Under the pieces are notes generated by a model. That model saw only the letters and a program-made list of their open reading frames with translations. It did not search any database and had not been told where the DNA came from. From Gilliamella sp. Pra-s52 (GTDB taxonomy: Bacteria; Pseudomonadota; Gammaproteobacteria; Enterobacterales; Orbaceae), in assembly GCF_009795805.1 (NCBI RefSeq), contig NZ_WTEY01000007.1, positions 1 to 64,000 of the forward strand: 64,000 nt of DNA. Direction: 5' to 3'. A program made the translations under genes and the position numbers. Of the stretch, positions 47,934-57,048 are shown one piece after another. Every line of letters starts with the position of its first letter. Within the stretch, counting starts at the first letter, position 1.

Positions 47934-49328
47934 TTAATCATTTTTGATTATATTATGTTTTTTATAAAACAAATAAGAAATAAGAATAACAATAATTAAT
48001 ATAACTTCCGACAATAAAATAAATTGCCCAGAATCACCAAACCAAACACCAACAATAATAACACTATTTATAATAATGGAAATAACAGCAAGCCAAGGGA
48101 AAAGTGGTGATTTAAACTTTATCATCTCTTTAGAGTATTTACCGCTATTTACACCTTTACGAAAACGATATTGACACCAAGCAATAATAATCCACGCAAA
48201 GCACCCTACTTGCCCTGTACCTGCTACTAAATAAATATAAAGCTTTTCAGCCGCAATATATTTAGAAAACAAAGAAACTAATGCAATAATGGCTATAAAT
48301 AATATGCCCTTTGTTGGAACACCTCGTCGATTCACTTTTGAAAAATATTTTGGAGCCAAGTTATCTTGAGCCATAGACCATAACATTCTTGAGCTTGCAT
48401 AAATAGCTGAATTAGCAGCAGATATAGCCGCACAAAAAATCACAAAAAGCATTATATACGAAGCAAATGTAATTCCAGCTTGATTAAATACCCACACAAA
48501 TGGACTGATTTCAGTATGTTCTGTTCCATATGGATACACAAGCGCCAAAACAGCAATGGCCAAAACATAAAATAAAATAATACGAAAAGCAACACCAGTA
48601 ATAATTTTAGGTAAAACAGATTGAGGAGACTCAGCTTCACCTGCTGCATTTCCAATTAATTCGACACCTTGAAATGAATAAGTAACAATAGTCATACAAA
48701 CAAATATTGCTAAAAAGCCATTAGGAAACCAGCCTTTTTCGGTTTTAAATGTTGGTAAAATATGCGTTTCAGCATATTGGTGATTAAGTAAATAAATCCC
48801 CACACCAATAAATGCAATAATCGCAAGAACTTTAATCGTTGAAAACCAATACTCACTTTCTCCAAATGCACGAACAGAAGTTAAATGCACTGAAGTAAGA
48901 ACAATTAAAATTAACAAACTAAAAAGATAAATAGGAATCGACGGGAAAGTTTGGTGAGCAATCATTGATGCGGCAGTTAAATCGGCCGCCATAGATAGCA
49001 CCCAACTTAACCAATATAACCAACCTATGGTATAACTCCAAATTGGGTTAGGTATAAACATTAATGCATAATGTTGAAAAGAGCCAGCATGAGGGAATGC
49101 ACAAGAAAGCTCACCTAAACATAACATAGTTGAAAGCATAATGCTTCCTGCCATTAAATAGGCAATAATGGTTCCTAATGGACCAACCGTACTAAGTGGA
49201 GATGCGATACCGATAAATAACCCAGTGCCAATAGAACCACCTAAAGAAATCATCAAAAGATGACGATTTTTTAGATTTTTCTTCAAACTACTGGGATAAG
49301 GACTTTCTTGTGATTCTGATGTTGTCAT
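47934..49328 (-). CDS. APC-family amino-acid permease (AAT type)
   Basis: A 464-residue protein with twelve membrane helices. KKNLKNRHLLMISLGGSIGTGLFIGIASPLSTVGPLG is the N-terminal AAT-family signature, and TYSFQGVELIGNAAGEAESPQSVLPK forms the substrate-pathway helix region. Relatives carry single amino acids by proton symport (AroP, LysP, ProY). The specificity is not readable. It is last gene of the decarboxylase locus, 53 bp after the racemase gene, so import or export of a D- or basic amino acid is the natural guess. Confidence 0.85.
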   Translation of the reverse strand: MTTSESQESPYPSSLKKNLKNRHLLMISLGGSIGTGLFIGIASPLSTVGPLGTIIAYLMAGSIMLSTMLCLGELSCAFPHAGSFQHYALMFIPNPIWSYTIGWLYWLSWVLSMAADLTAASMIAHQTFPSIPIYLFSLLILIVLTSVHLTSVRAFGESEYWFSTIKVLAIIAFIGVGIYLLNHQYAETHILPTFKTEKGWFPNGFLAIFVCMTIVTYSFQGVELIGNAAGEAESPQSVLPKIITGVAFRIILFYVLAIAVLALVYPYGTEHTEISPFVWVFNQAGITFASYIMLFVIFCAAISAANSAIYASSRMLWSMAQDNLAPKYFSKVNRRGVPTKGILFIAIIALVSLFSKYIAAEKLYIYLVAGTGQVGCFAWIIIAWCQYRFRKGVNSGKYSKEMIKFKSPLFPWLAVISIIINSVIIVGVWFGDSGQFILLSEVILIIVILISYLFYKKHNIIKND

Positions 49329-49381
49329 GTAAACCGCCTAATAATCAATAAAAACTGCTGGTTTCCCAGCAGCTAACACAA

Positions 49382-50488
49382 TTAATAAATAAACCGTTTT
49401 TCTACACCATTTGTTTGGCAAGCCATCAGTAAGGCAGTGTAATCAAGTTCAAAACCGATCATATCACCGACATGTAATGTTTCAGAAACATCTTCAATAT
49501 CAACAATAGTATGATCACTTGTTTGCCCTAAAACAGTAATTTTATCATTGACAGGCACACAGCTTTCTGCGGGTACATCTTGTCTTCCAAAGGCAAGAAG
49601 TGCTCGTTTGCGTGTACCGTTATCAACAAACGTCTTACTGTTTAAAAAAGCATCCACACCTAACTCACCAACAGGAACCGTTGGCTTGCTATTGAGCTCA
49701 ATAACTTGTGCATATAATTTATACAAATTACTACACGCTTTATCAACAGGTTTGCTTGAATGATGAAACTCATCCAGGTATTTCATATCCACATACTCAA
49801 TACCAAATTCATGCAATCCTCCTATTCTTAAGTGATTCAACCCTTCCGGCCAAATACCTTTATCTAATAGATGATAGCTTGTACAATTACCAGCCGATAA
49901 ATATTTAATTTTAATATTACAAGACTCTTCTACTTTACGCGCAATATGTAAAAAGTCCACTCCATTTTTTACTGTTGGTAAAACAGTACCATAACAGTTA
50001 AAATTGGTACCAAGCCCATATAGCTCAACACATGGTAAAGAAAGAATTAATTTAACCGTATCAATAATTTCATCAATATGTTCAAACCAAATACCTTCTC
50101 GTAAATCACCCATATCTACCATCAACAAAACTTGATGAACTTTTTGTTGCTTAACTGCTTCATCAGAAAGAGCTTGAATAACTTGCTTCTCGCTATTTAG
50201 GCTAATATCAGCGTATTTAACCACATCACTAATTTCACTTAAACAAGGGCTACGTAATAAACATGTTTTACAATTTAAAGCTTCTTTCAATTTTTTTAAA
50301 TTGTAGGTTCTTGACTCAGCAATCACATCGATACCGCCGTCAAGCACAGCTTTGGCGGTTTCTACGCAGCCATCAAAAACTTTATTGACAGCCATTACTT
50401 CAATGCCGTGCTTAGCTAACAACTCTTTTTCAACACGAGCATTATTTCTTAATTTGCGCAAATCAACTTCTAATATAGGTTTGTACAT
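49382..50488 (-). CDS. Alanine/ornithine-racemase-family PLP enzyme
   Basis: A 368-residue fold-III PLP enzyme. PLP-Lys36 is in EVMAVNKVFDGC, and the barrel continues with VDMGDLREGIW, GLGTNFNCYGTVLP, LSAGNCTSYHLL and HLRIGGLHEFGIEY. This pattern fits the ornithine racemase (Orr)/YhfX group rather than Alr. Beside a D-ornithine/D-lysine-type decarboxylase it probably interconverts L- and D-ornithine (or lysine), feeding the decarboxylase. It lies 25 bp after the APC antiporter gene. Confidence 0.82.
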   Translation of the reverse strand: MYKPILEVDLRKLRNNARVEKELLAKHGIEVMAVNKVFDGCVETAKAVLDGGIDVIAESRTYNLKKLKEALNCKTCLLRSPCLSEISDVVKYADISLNSEKQVIQALSDEAVKQQKVHQVLLMVDMGDLREGIWFEHIDEIIDTVKLILSLPCVELYGLGTNFNCYGTVLPTVKNGVDFLHIARKVEESCNIKIKYLSAGNCTSYHLLDKGIWPEGLNHLRIGGLHEFGIEYVDMKYLDEFHHSSKPVDKACSNLYKLYAQVIELNSKPTVPVGELGVDAFLNSKTFVDNGTRKRALLAFGRQDVPAESCVPVNDKITVLGQTSDHTIVDIEDVSETLHVGDMIGFELDYTALLMACQTNGVEKRFIY

Positions 50489-50513
50489 ACAATTACTCCT
50501 CTATATATTATTA

Positions 50514-51920
50514 CTATTGCAAACGGTTACGCTTTTGTGCTCGATAGTAGATCCATTCAGCTAAACCAATAGCAAGCACAGCACCCCCTACTATTTTTGC
50601 GATATACTCAACATATCCCCCCATATCAATTTGAGCCGGTGGAATAAAAACCAAAATTACAGCAAATAGCGTTGATAAAAATCCTAATGCAGGTAAAACA
50701 ATCGGCATAATCTTACCTGGAATCTTAAAGCTACGCGGTACATCAGGTTGAGTAAAGCGTAAACGATAATACGCAATAAACATCACTAAATACGGAATAA
50801 AATAACAAATTGTTGTAAGTGCTGTTAACATCCAATATGCCGCCGCAATACTTGGAGACACAAATGTTGAAAAACAAAGTACAGTGACAATAATTGCTTG
50901 AATAATTAAAGCAAAAGCAGGTGTTTTATACACAGGGTGTAAACGACCAATACGTTCACCAAGCAAATTATCTTCTTTTGATGCTTCTTGTAACATATAA
51001 ATAGGGCCTACTAACCATGAGTTAATTTGTCCTAATGCACCAAAGAATAAACAAATTGCCATAACAGGTAATAACCAAGGCATATGTAATTCATTGGCCG
51101 CAGCTTCCATCGCTTGCATAACACCAGCAACAATATCGGTATCTGCAGCAGGTAACAATGTATTAATTGCCCATGAACCCACCATATAAATACCAACAAT
51201 TACAATTGCTGAAACTAACATTGCTTTTGGAAAATCACGTTGAGGATCGCGCGTACGTCCTGCAATCATTGGTGCAACCTCAAGGCCAGCAAATGCAAAC
51301 ATCATACTAGACAAAAATACGATAGTATCCCAGCTACTTAAATCAGGGATCCAATCACTAACATGACTATAACTCGTTGCCATTGGGTGTCCAGTAAACA
51401 ACCATACCACGGCTAAAACAATAATAATGGCAGCAGGAATAAATACACCAAGCCACGCACTTACACTATTGATAATTTTAGTCCATTGCATGCCTCGAAT
51501 ATTCATCAACGTTAAAATCCAAAACACAACCATGGAACCAACGCCAATAAAAACTTGATTTTGAGCTAACTCAGCACTAAACATATACCCAATTGCAGTA
51601 AAACCAAATTGCAACATTAACGGAAAGAAAAGAACACAAGAAAACAAAAAGCAAACAACAACAATCCAACCAATACGTTTACCAAACGCTTCTTTTACCC
51701 ATACAAAAATACCGCCATCTTTTGGCCAACCGGTTGAAAGCTCACCGCAAACCATTGCTAACGGAAAGAAAAGACAAAATGCAGCAAGTAACCAAAGTAC
51801 CATTGCTGACGCCCCATAAGGAGCAACATTCGGAATTTGACGCAAACTGAGTATTGCAATGACATTCATAAACACAATGTCTTTAATACCAAGTAGGCTT
51901 GAATCTTTAGAATCACTCAT
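50514..51920 (-). CDS. APC-family amino acid antiporter (glutamate:GABA antiporter-like subfamily)
   Basis: A 468-residue, twelve-helix protein. LGIKDIVFMNVIAILSLRQIPNVAPYGASAMVLWLLAAFCLFFPLAMVCGELSTGWPKDGGIFVWVKEAFG is the GadC-like opening, and SSMMFAFAGLEVAPMIAGRTRDPQRDFPKAM lies in the middle. Such proteins often exchange an amino acid for its decarboxylation product. Directly downstream of the decarboxylase gene, it may swap ornithine or lysine for putrescine or cadaverine. It lacks the long GadC C-plug. Confidence 0.82.
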   Translation of the reverse strand: MSDSKDSSLLGIKDIVFMNVIAILSLRQIPNVAPYGASAMVLWLLAAFCLFFPLAMVCGELSTGWPKDGGIFVWVKEAFGKRIGWIVVVCFLFSCVLFFPLMLQFGFTAIGYMFSAELAQNQVFIGVGSMVVFWILTLMNIRGMQWTKIINSVSAWLGVFIPAAIIIVLAVVWLFTGHPMATSYSHVSDWIPDLSSWDTIVFLSSMMFAFAGLEVAPMIAGRTRDPQRDFPKAMLVSAIVIVGIYMVGSWAINTLLPAADTDIVAGVMQAMEAAANELHMPWLLPVMAICLFFGALGQINSWLVGPIYMLQEASKEDNLLGERIGRLHPVYKTPAFALIIQAIIVTVLCFSTFVSPSIAAAYWMLTALTTICYFIPYLVMFIAYYRLRFTQPDVPRSFKIPGKIMPIVLPALGFLSTLFAVILVFIPPAQIDMGGYVEYIAKIVGGAVLAIGLAEWIYYRAQKRNRLQ

Positions 51921-51972
51921 AATAACCTCACTTTATAATATCTGGAGCATAAAATGCCCCAGATATTAATGA

Positions 51973-53370
51973 TTAATATATGTCGTACCCAACCATATCT
52001 TCGTAAGTATCCTCACGGCGAATCAATCGATCTTTACCTTCTTTATCTATCATAACAACAGAAGTACGAGGACGATTGTTATAAACAGTTTGGCTTTCGA
52101 TGGTATAAGCACCAGCATCAAGGAAAGCCACAATATCACCGATTTGAGTGTCCTTTGGCATCAAGAATTCTTCACCTTTAACACCGACATGGAAATAATC
52201 ACCACCATCACATAAAGGACCTGCTAATTTGATGTATTCATCATGTGTTTCATTGATTTTTGAAGCATTATAAACATAGAAAAACCAATCAAAATGTTGA
52301 CTATCAGATAACACACTATAACCCGCATCAACAAATTTCCACTCAACGTGTTCTTCAATGTTACCGTCTAAATCATAATTGGTTTTACGTTTTTCACAGG
52401 CAACTTCAGTTACAAGCACGCCTGCTGAGCCTGTTACTTTACGACCTGGCTCAATACAGATTTCAACATCAGTACGCCATTTGTGGACTTCACTAATAAC
52501 CGCATCAGCAAAATCTTGTGCAGTAATACCAGCATACATATTGTCTTCTAATGGATTACCATTTTCTTCATCATATTTATATGGAACAGGAATCCCCCCA
52601 CCAACGTTGATTAAATCAAATTTAATACCAAGCACTTCTTCTAAGCGACGTGATTCATCAACTAAAACTTTTGTTGCTTTAGCAAAAGGCTCTGCTTCAG
52701 GTACCTGATCACCAACATGCATATGTAAACCACGTAAATGGACATATGGCATTTCTAAAATACGACGACAGGTTTCTTCTGCTTGTTCTAAATCAATACC
52801 TGATTTAGCATGATAAGCAGTGACTAATTCCGCGTGAGTTGCTGATGGAACATTTGGCTCAACACGAACACAAACATTCGCTACTTTTTTCAAACGTCTT
52901 GAAATTTCATCAATAATATCAAGTTCATACAAACTATCCACATTGATAATATAAAGATCATTTTGAATAGCAAACTCTAAATCCACAGGTTTTTTAACCA
53001 CACCATTGAAAACAATTTGGCTACCAGGAAAACCAATATCTAAACATTTACGCACTTCAAACATTGAGTTGGCTTCTGCGTAAATACCCGCATCTTTAAT
53101 TGCTTTAAGCACACCCATTACAGAACAGGTTTTTGATGCATAGAAAATTTTTGTGTTTGGATGCGCTTTAAATGCATCTTTGATTTCTTGCACATTACGA
53201 TCAATTTCCTTTTCAGAAAACACATAAAAAGGTGTTGGATATTTTTTGGCTAACTTTTCTAAATTAATACCATCAAAACATAGTTTGCCACTTTCAGCAC
53301 TAAAACGACGATCTTTAGTTACAAGATCTGTGCGTATTTTGTTATAATTTGACATAATTGTGTCAGACAT
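51973..53370 (-). CDS. dokD: Fold-III PLP decarboxylase, D-ornithine/D-lysine decarboxylase (DokD)-like
   Basis: A 465-residue enzyme of the DapDC/ODC barrel family. PLP-Lys80 is in [13 protein letters not shown], then HMHVGDQ (His217-Asp221), [21 protein letters not shown] and the active-site Cys387 in [14 protein letters not shown]. The CDGGD loop is ODC-like, not the CES loop of true diaminopimelate decarboxylases. Length, loop and gene context match what I recall of Salmonella STM2360 (DokD), which decarboxylates D-ornithine and D-lysine. A strong ggagg site precedes the ATG. A sigma54 promoter lies 68 bp upstream. Other diamine specificities remain possible. Confidence 0.75.
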   Translation of the reverse strand: MSDTIMSNYNKIRTDLVTKDRRFSAESGKLCFDGINLEKLAKKYPTPFYVFSEKEIDRNVQEIKDAFKAHPNTKIFYASKTCSVMGVLKAIKDAGIYAEANSMFEVRKCLDIGFPGSQIVFNGVVKKPVDLEFAIQNDLYIINVDSLYELDIIDEISRRLKKVANVCVRVEPNVPSATHAELVTAYHAKSGIDLEQAEETCRRILEMPYVHLRGLHMHVGDQVPEAEPFAKATKVLVDESRRLEEVLGIKFDLINVGGGIPVPYKYDEENGNPLEDNMYAGITAQDFADAVISEVHKWRTDVEICIEPGRKVTGSAGVLVTEVACEKRKTNYDLDGNIEEHVEWKFVDAGYSVLSDSQHFDWFFYVYNASKINETHDEYIKLAGPLCDGGDYFHVGVKGEEFLMPKDTQIGDIVAFLDAGAYTIESQTVYNNRPRTSVVMIDKEGKDRLIRREDTYEDMVGYDIY

Positions 53371-53437
53371 ATGACCTCCAGTTAATTAGTACATAAAAAA
53401 GTACATAATGAATAAGAAAAATGGCTTCTCACCTGTA

Positions 53438-53455
53438 ATGCAATCAGTATGCCAA
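53438..53455 (-). promoter_or_regulatory. Sigma54 promoter of the decarboxylase operon
   Basis: TTGGCATACTGATTGCAT has GG and GC exactly ten bases apart, the invariant -24/-12 spacing. It points at dokD, 68 bp away, and the divergent gene encodes a sigma54 activator. Confidence 0.88.
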
Positions 53456-53535
53456 CTTAAAAAACAATAATAATCAAACCATTAATAATAATTATCACAA
53501 AATAAAATTAGTCATATAGTGTAAAATATATCTTT

Positions 53536-53553
53536 ATGACAAAAATTCGTCAT
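53536..53553. promoter_or_regulatory. Possible activator-binding palindrome between dokD and its regulator
   Basis: ATGACAAAAATTCGTCAT has mirrored atgac/gtcat ends around eight bases, 81-98 bp upstream of the sigma54 promoter. The position suits an enhancer for the divergently encoded regulator. The specificity is not known. Confidence 0.4.
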
Positions 53554-53631
53554 TTTAGAAAGAGTTGAAAAGGATTTAAATTAACCTAAGCAAAACTTAA
53601 AAATAATTCAAAATTAAAAGGCACTCATATC

Positions 53632-55068
53632 ATGACAATCGATCCTGAATTATTACAATCGCTAGATATATTTAAACATTTTTTTGATCTAATCCATCAG
53701 CCAATAGCTATTATCAATAAAGAAGGCAAATATATTTATTACAATCAAGAAAGTGCAGAACTAGATGGTTACCCTATGGAGCAAGCTATTGGTGAACCCA
53801 TACTTAAGGTTTATCCAAAGATGAGAAAAGAAGACAGCACCATGCTGCAAGCACTACAACAGGGTAAAGAATATCAAGATAATTACCAAAGCTATTACAA
53901 TCATGTTGGTAAACTTGTTGATTACATGCACACAACAGTACCACTTTATAACAATAATAAAGAAATTATCGGCGCAATAGAAATAGGGCGAAATTTATCA
54001 ACTGTTAGACAACTACAAGATCAAGTATTTACCCTAAATAGCAAGTTATACCAAAACAAAGAACAGCCATTACCTGAAATCGTTTTTGTTTCCCAAAAAA
54101 TGCAACAAGTTATTGATCAAACCAATATGTTAGGAGCAAATGATGTTCCTGTATTAATTGTTGGCGAAACAGGCACAGGTAAAGAGCTATTTGCCCGCTT
54201 AATACACCAAACAAGCCAACGCCGACACAAACCTTTCATATCCCTAAATTGTAGTGCGTTACCAACAACACTAATTGAAAGCACATTATTTGGCACAGTA
54301 AAAGGCGCATTTACGGGCGCAGAAACTCGACAAGGTTATTTAGAGCTTGCAAATGGTGGCACATTGTTTCTTGATGAATTAAATGCCATGCCTTTAGATA
54401 TGCAAAGCAAATTATTACGATTCCTACAAGAAAAAACCTACTGGCCACTGGGTGGTAATAAAGAAATGTATTCTGATGTTCGTATTGTTGCAGCGATGAA
54501 CGAATCACCAGCAGAATTACTAAAAACAGGTAAAATGAGAAGCGACCTGTTTTATCGATTAAACGTAGGTTTAATAAAACTCCCAGCATTACGCGACAGA
54601 ACAGAAGACATTCCCGTTTTAGCCCGCTATTTTATTGATAAACATAAACACGATATAAATATCGTCATCAGCGGTATTAGTGAACATGCACTACAACAAT
54701 TAATATCAGCCCCTTGGCCTGGCAATGTACGAATGCTTGAAAATGCCATAGTCAGAAGTATGGTATTACAAAGCACTCCCGGTGAATTACAACATATCAC
54801 ACTTGATGAAGAACTATTTGATCTCAATAGTTCATTTTATCAAGGCGATGAAAGCAGTAAGCCAAACAAAACAACACAAATCACATCACCAAACGGGAAA
54901 AATTTAACCGAACAAGTAGAAAACTACGAACGACAGCTTATTATTGATGCCTTAAATCAAGCTAATGGCAAAATTATTGCAGCGGCAAAAATATTAAACA
55001 TTTCACGCACAACGCTACAATATAAAGTCAAAAAATACCACATCCAAATGGGAGTGATTGATGATTAA
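53632..55068 (+). CDS. PAS-domain sigma54 enhancer-binding protein, regulator of the adjacent operon
   Basis: A 478-residue cytoplasmic activator. A PAS sensor (about 12-125: LIHQPIAIINKEGKYIYYNQESAELDGYPMEQAIGEPI) precedes the AAA+ domain with Walker A GETGTGKE (178-185), GAFTGAE (225-230), Walker B GGTLFLDELNAM and the arginine finger region. A Fis-type HTH ends it (GKIIAAAKILNISRTTLQYKVKKYH). There is no receiver domain, so it senses a ligand, probably a D- or basic amino acid. It is divergent from the operon bearing a sigma54 promoter, as for the Salmonella dokD locus. Confidence 0.9.
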   Translation: MTIDPELLQSLDIFKHFFDLIHQPIAIINKEGKYIYYNQESAELDGYPMEQAIGEPILKVYPKMRKEDSTMLQALQQGKEYQDNYQSYYNHVGKLVDYMHTTVPLYNNNKEIIGAIEIGRNLSTVRQLQDQVFTLNSKLYQNKEQPLPEIVFVSQKMQQVIDQTNMLGANDVPVLIVGETGTGKELFARLIHQTSQRRHKPFISLNCSALPTTLIESTLFGTVKGAFTGAETRQGYLELANGGTLFLDELNAMPLDMQSKLLRFLQEKTYWPLGGNKEMYSDVRIVAAMNESPAELLKTGKMRSDLFYRLNVGLIKLPALRDRTEDIPVLARYFIDKHKHDINIVISGISEHALQQLISAPWPGNVRMLENAIVRSMVLQSTPGELQHITLDEELFDLNSSFYQGDESSKPNKTTQITSPNGKNLTEQVENYERQLIIDALNQANGKIIAAAKILNISRTTLQYKVKKYHIQMGVIDD

Positions 55069-55087
55069 TTTAATCACCCAAAAACGA

Positions 55088-56269
55088 TCAACCAAATGCT
55101 TGCGCACAAGCGAATGCACTACTCCAAGCCCATTGAAAGTTATACCCCCCTAACCAGCCTGACACATCAACAACTTCACCAATAAAATAGAGATTGGGCT
55201 GGGTTTTCGCCTCCATGGTTTTTGATGATAACCCATCGGTACTCACACCGCCTAATGTCACCTCGGCGGTACGGTATCCTTCAGTACCATTGGGAATAAT
55301 CGCCCATTGGGTTAAAGAATCATAAAGATTTTGTTGCTGCTTAGGATTAAGTTGCTTCACTGTCAAATCGGCCACTAAATTTAATTGCATTAATGCTTCA
55401 ACAAGCCTTTTAGGTAAAACCTGAGCTAAACAATTTTTTATATTTTGATTACGATTTTGCTCTAATAATGGTTTAAATTCTGTTTCAAAATGCATATTCG
55501 GCAACAAATTAACCTTAATTATATCCCCCGCTTGCCAATAGCTTGAAATTTGTAAAATAGCAGGACCAGATAATCCCCGATGAGTAAATAACAGATTATC
55601 TTTAAAACTGATTTTAGGTATTGATACCTCAACTCGCACAGCAATACCAGACAATGTTGAAAGCACATCTAACAAAGGTTTATGCAGAGTGAATGGCACT
55701 AACCCTGCTTTTACAGGAACAACGGGCAAATTAAATTTCTCGGCAATTTTATACCCCACTGACGTCATCCCCAACGCAGGCATAGATTGCCCACCGGTTG
55801 CAATAATCACTTTATCGCACTCAATCACACCTTTTGAAGTGTGTAATTTAAATTTTCCTGCATCCCATTCCATGTCATTAAGTTGCGTTTGCATTATAAA
55901 ATTGACGCTCCCTTTTTGACACTCATTAACTAACATATCGACAATCTGCTGGGCTGAATCATCACAAAAAAGCTGCCCGTGTTCTTTTTCATGATAAGCA
56001 ATATGATATTGATTCACCAAATGAATAAAATCCCACTGTGTATAACGCTTTAATGCCGATTTACAAAAATGCGGATTTTGTGACAAATAATGCTTAGGCT
56101 CAACATTCAAATTAGTAAAATTACATTTTCCCCCGCCAGACATTAAAATTTTACGGCCTAACTTTTTACCATTATCAATCACGGTAACATCATACCCCTT
56201 TTGCCCCAGTAAACCAGCACAAAAAAGCCCAGCGGCGCCAGCGCCTATAATTGTGATTTTAGATAGCAT
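55088..56269 (-). CDS. yhiN: YhiN/HI0933-family FAD-dependent oxidoreductase
   Basis: A 393-residue flavoprotein. The FAD/NAD dinucleotide loop is IIGAGAAGLFCAGLLGQKGYDVTVIDNGKKLGRKILMSGGGKCNFTN at the N-terminus, with the family-typical SGGGKCNFTN. VIIATGGQSMPALGMTSVGYKIAEKF, GLSGPAILQIS and the C-terminal FIGEVVDVSGWLGGYNFQWAWSSAFACAQA are all diagnostic. The substrate is unknown for this widespread BaiN-like family. It is convergent with the regulator gene, 19 bp apart. Confidence 0.93.
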   Translation of the reverse strand: MLSKITIIGAGAAGLFCAGLLGQKGYDVTVIDNGKKLGRKILMSGGGKCNFTNLNVEPKHYLSQNPHFCKSALKRYTQWDFIHLVNQYHIAYHEKEHGQLFCDDSAQQIVDMLVNECQKGSVNFIMQTQLNDMEWDAGKFKLHTSKGVIECDKVIIATGGQSMPALGMTSVGYKIAEKFNLPVVPVKAGLVPFTLHKPLLDVLSTLSGIAVRVEVSIPKISFKDNLLFTHRGLSGPAILQISSYWQAGDIIKVNLLPNMHFETEFKPLLEQNRNQNIKNCLAQVLPKRLVEALMQLNLVADLTVKQLNPKQQQNLYDSLTQWAIIPNGTEGYRTAEVTLGGVSTDGLSSKTMEAKTQPNLYFIGEVVDVSGWLGGYNFQWAWSSAFACAQAFG

Positions 56270-56408
56270 AATCTATATTTTAAAAGTGAAGATAGTGTAT
56301 TTGTAAATTGAGTATGAACACTATGTCGGTTAATAAATTGAATTAATTTATTGATAAATCAGCAACCTTTGTTACTGATTTATCATTTTTAGTGCTTTTA
56401 TCACTTCT

Positions 56409-57038
56409 TTATTCAGCTTCCTCAATACCATTTTTTACTTTTGTTTTATTAAAAAATAGAAAAGCAAAAGTAGCAACAATAAAGTTTCCCAATGCAGCAA
56501 GTATCGTTACACCGTGCAGCCCAAAATGATTAAATAAAATAAACCCTGTTAAGCCTGCACCGAGAGTTGCACCTAAAGTATTAATAGCATAAAGATGCCC
56601 TGTTGTTTGCCCTATATTCTTCCAAAACTGTGCAATATAGGTAATTAATATAGGAAGTGTGGCCCCCATTAAAAGCGCAGGAATAAGTACTAATAAAAAA
56701 TTAATAATTGCAACAACAATTAAATTGTAAACAATAAAAATATCGCCAACAAATAGAATCAATTGATAACTAATTAGTCCAAATAAACCTATTCCAAATT
56801 CACTAAAACAAAAAAGTTGCAGTGCTTTATTTGGATATTTATCGACAATTTTTCCACCACCAAGGGCACCCAAGCCTAATCCTAACATAAATGCTGATAC
56901 AATAATTGCAACAGAGTCAACATCAGAACCAAACGCCGCATAAAGTACCCTCTGCCAAGCTACTTGATAAGTTAATCCACTCATTCCCGAAATAAAAAAT
57001 AGAGTACTTAATAGCAGTAACTGTTTTTTGTTTAACAT
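56409..57038 (-). CDS. MFS/spermidine-synthase-type membrane half protein (no methyltransferase domain)
   Basis: A 209-residue protein of about six membrane helices: LLSTLFFISGMSGLTYQVAWQRVLYAAFGSDVDSVAIIVSAFMLGLGLGALGGGKIVDKYP, then LIPALLMGATLPILITYI and TTGHLYAINTLGATLGAGLTGFILF. These are exactly the first-half motifs of fused MFS/spermidine-synthase proteins, but the chain ends before any SAM-binding domain. It lies 10 bp after the larger partner gene, and the two probably work as one complex. The tail KVKNGIEEAE is charged. Confidence 0.75.
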   Translation of the reverse strand: MLNKKQLLLLSTLFFISGMSGLTYQVAWQRVLYAAFGSDVDSVAIIVSAFMLGLGLGALGGGKIVDKYPNKALQLFCFSEFGIGLFGLISYQLILFVGDIFIVYNLIVVAIINFLLVLIPALLMGATLPILITYIAQFWKNIGQTTGHLYAINTLGATLGAGLTGFILFNHFGLHGVTILAALGNFIVATFAFLFFNKTKVKNGIEEAE

Positions 57039-57048
57039 AAAAGACCCC

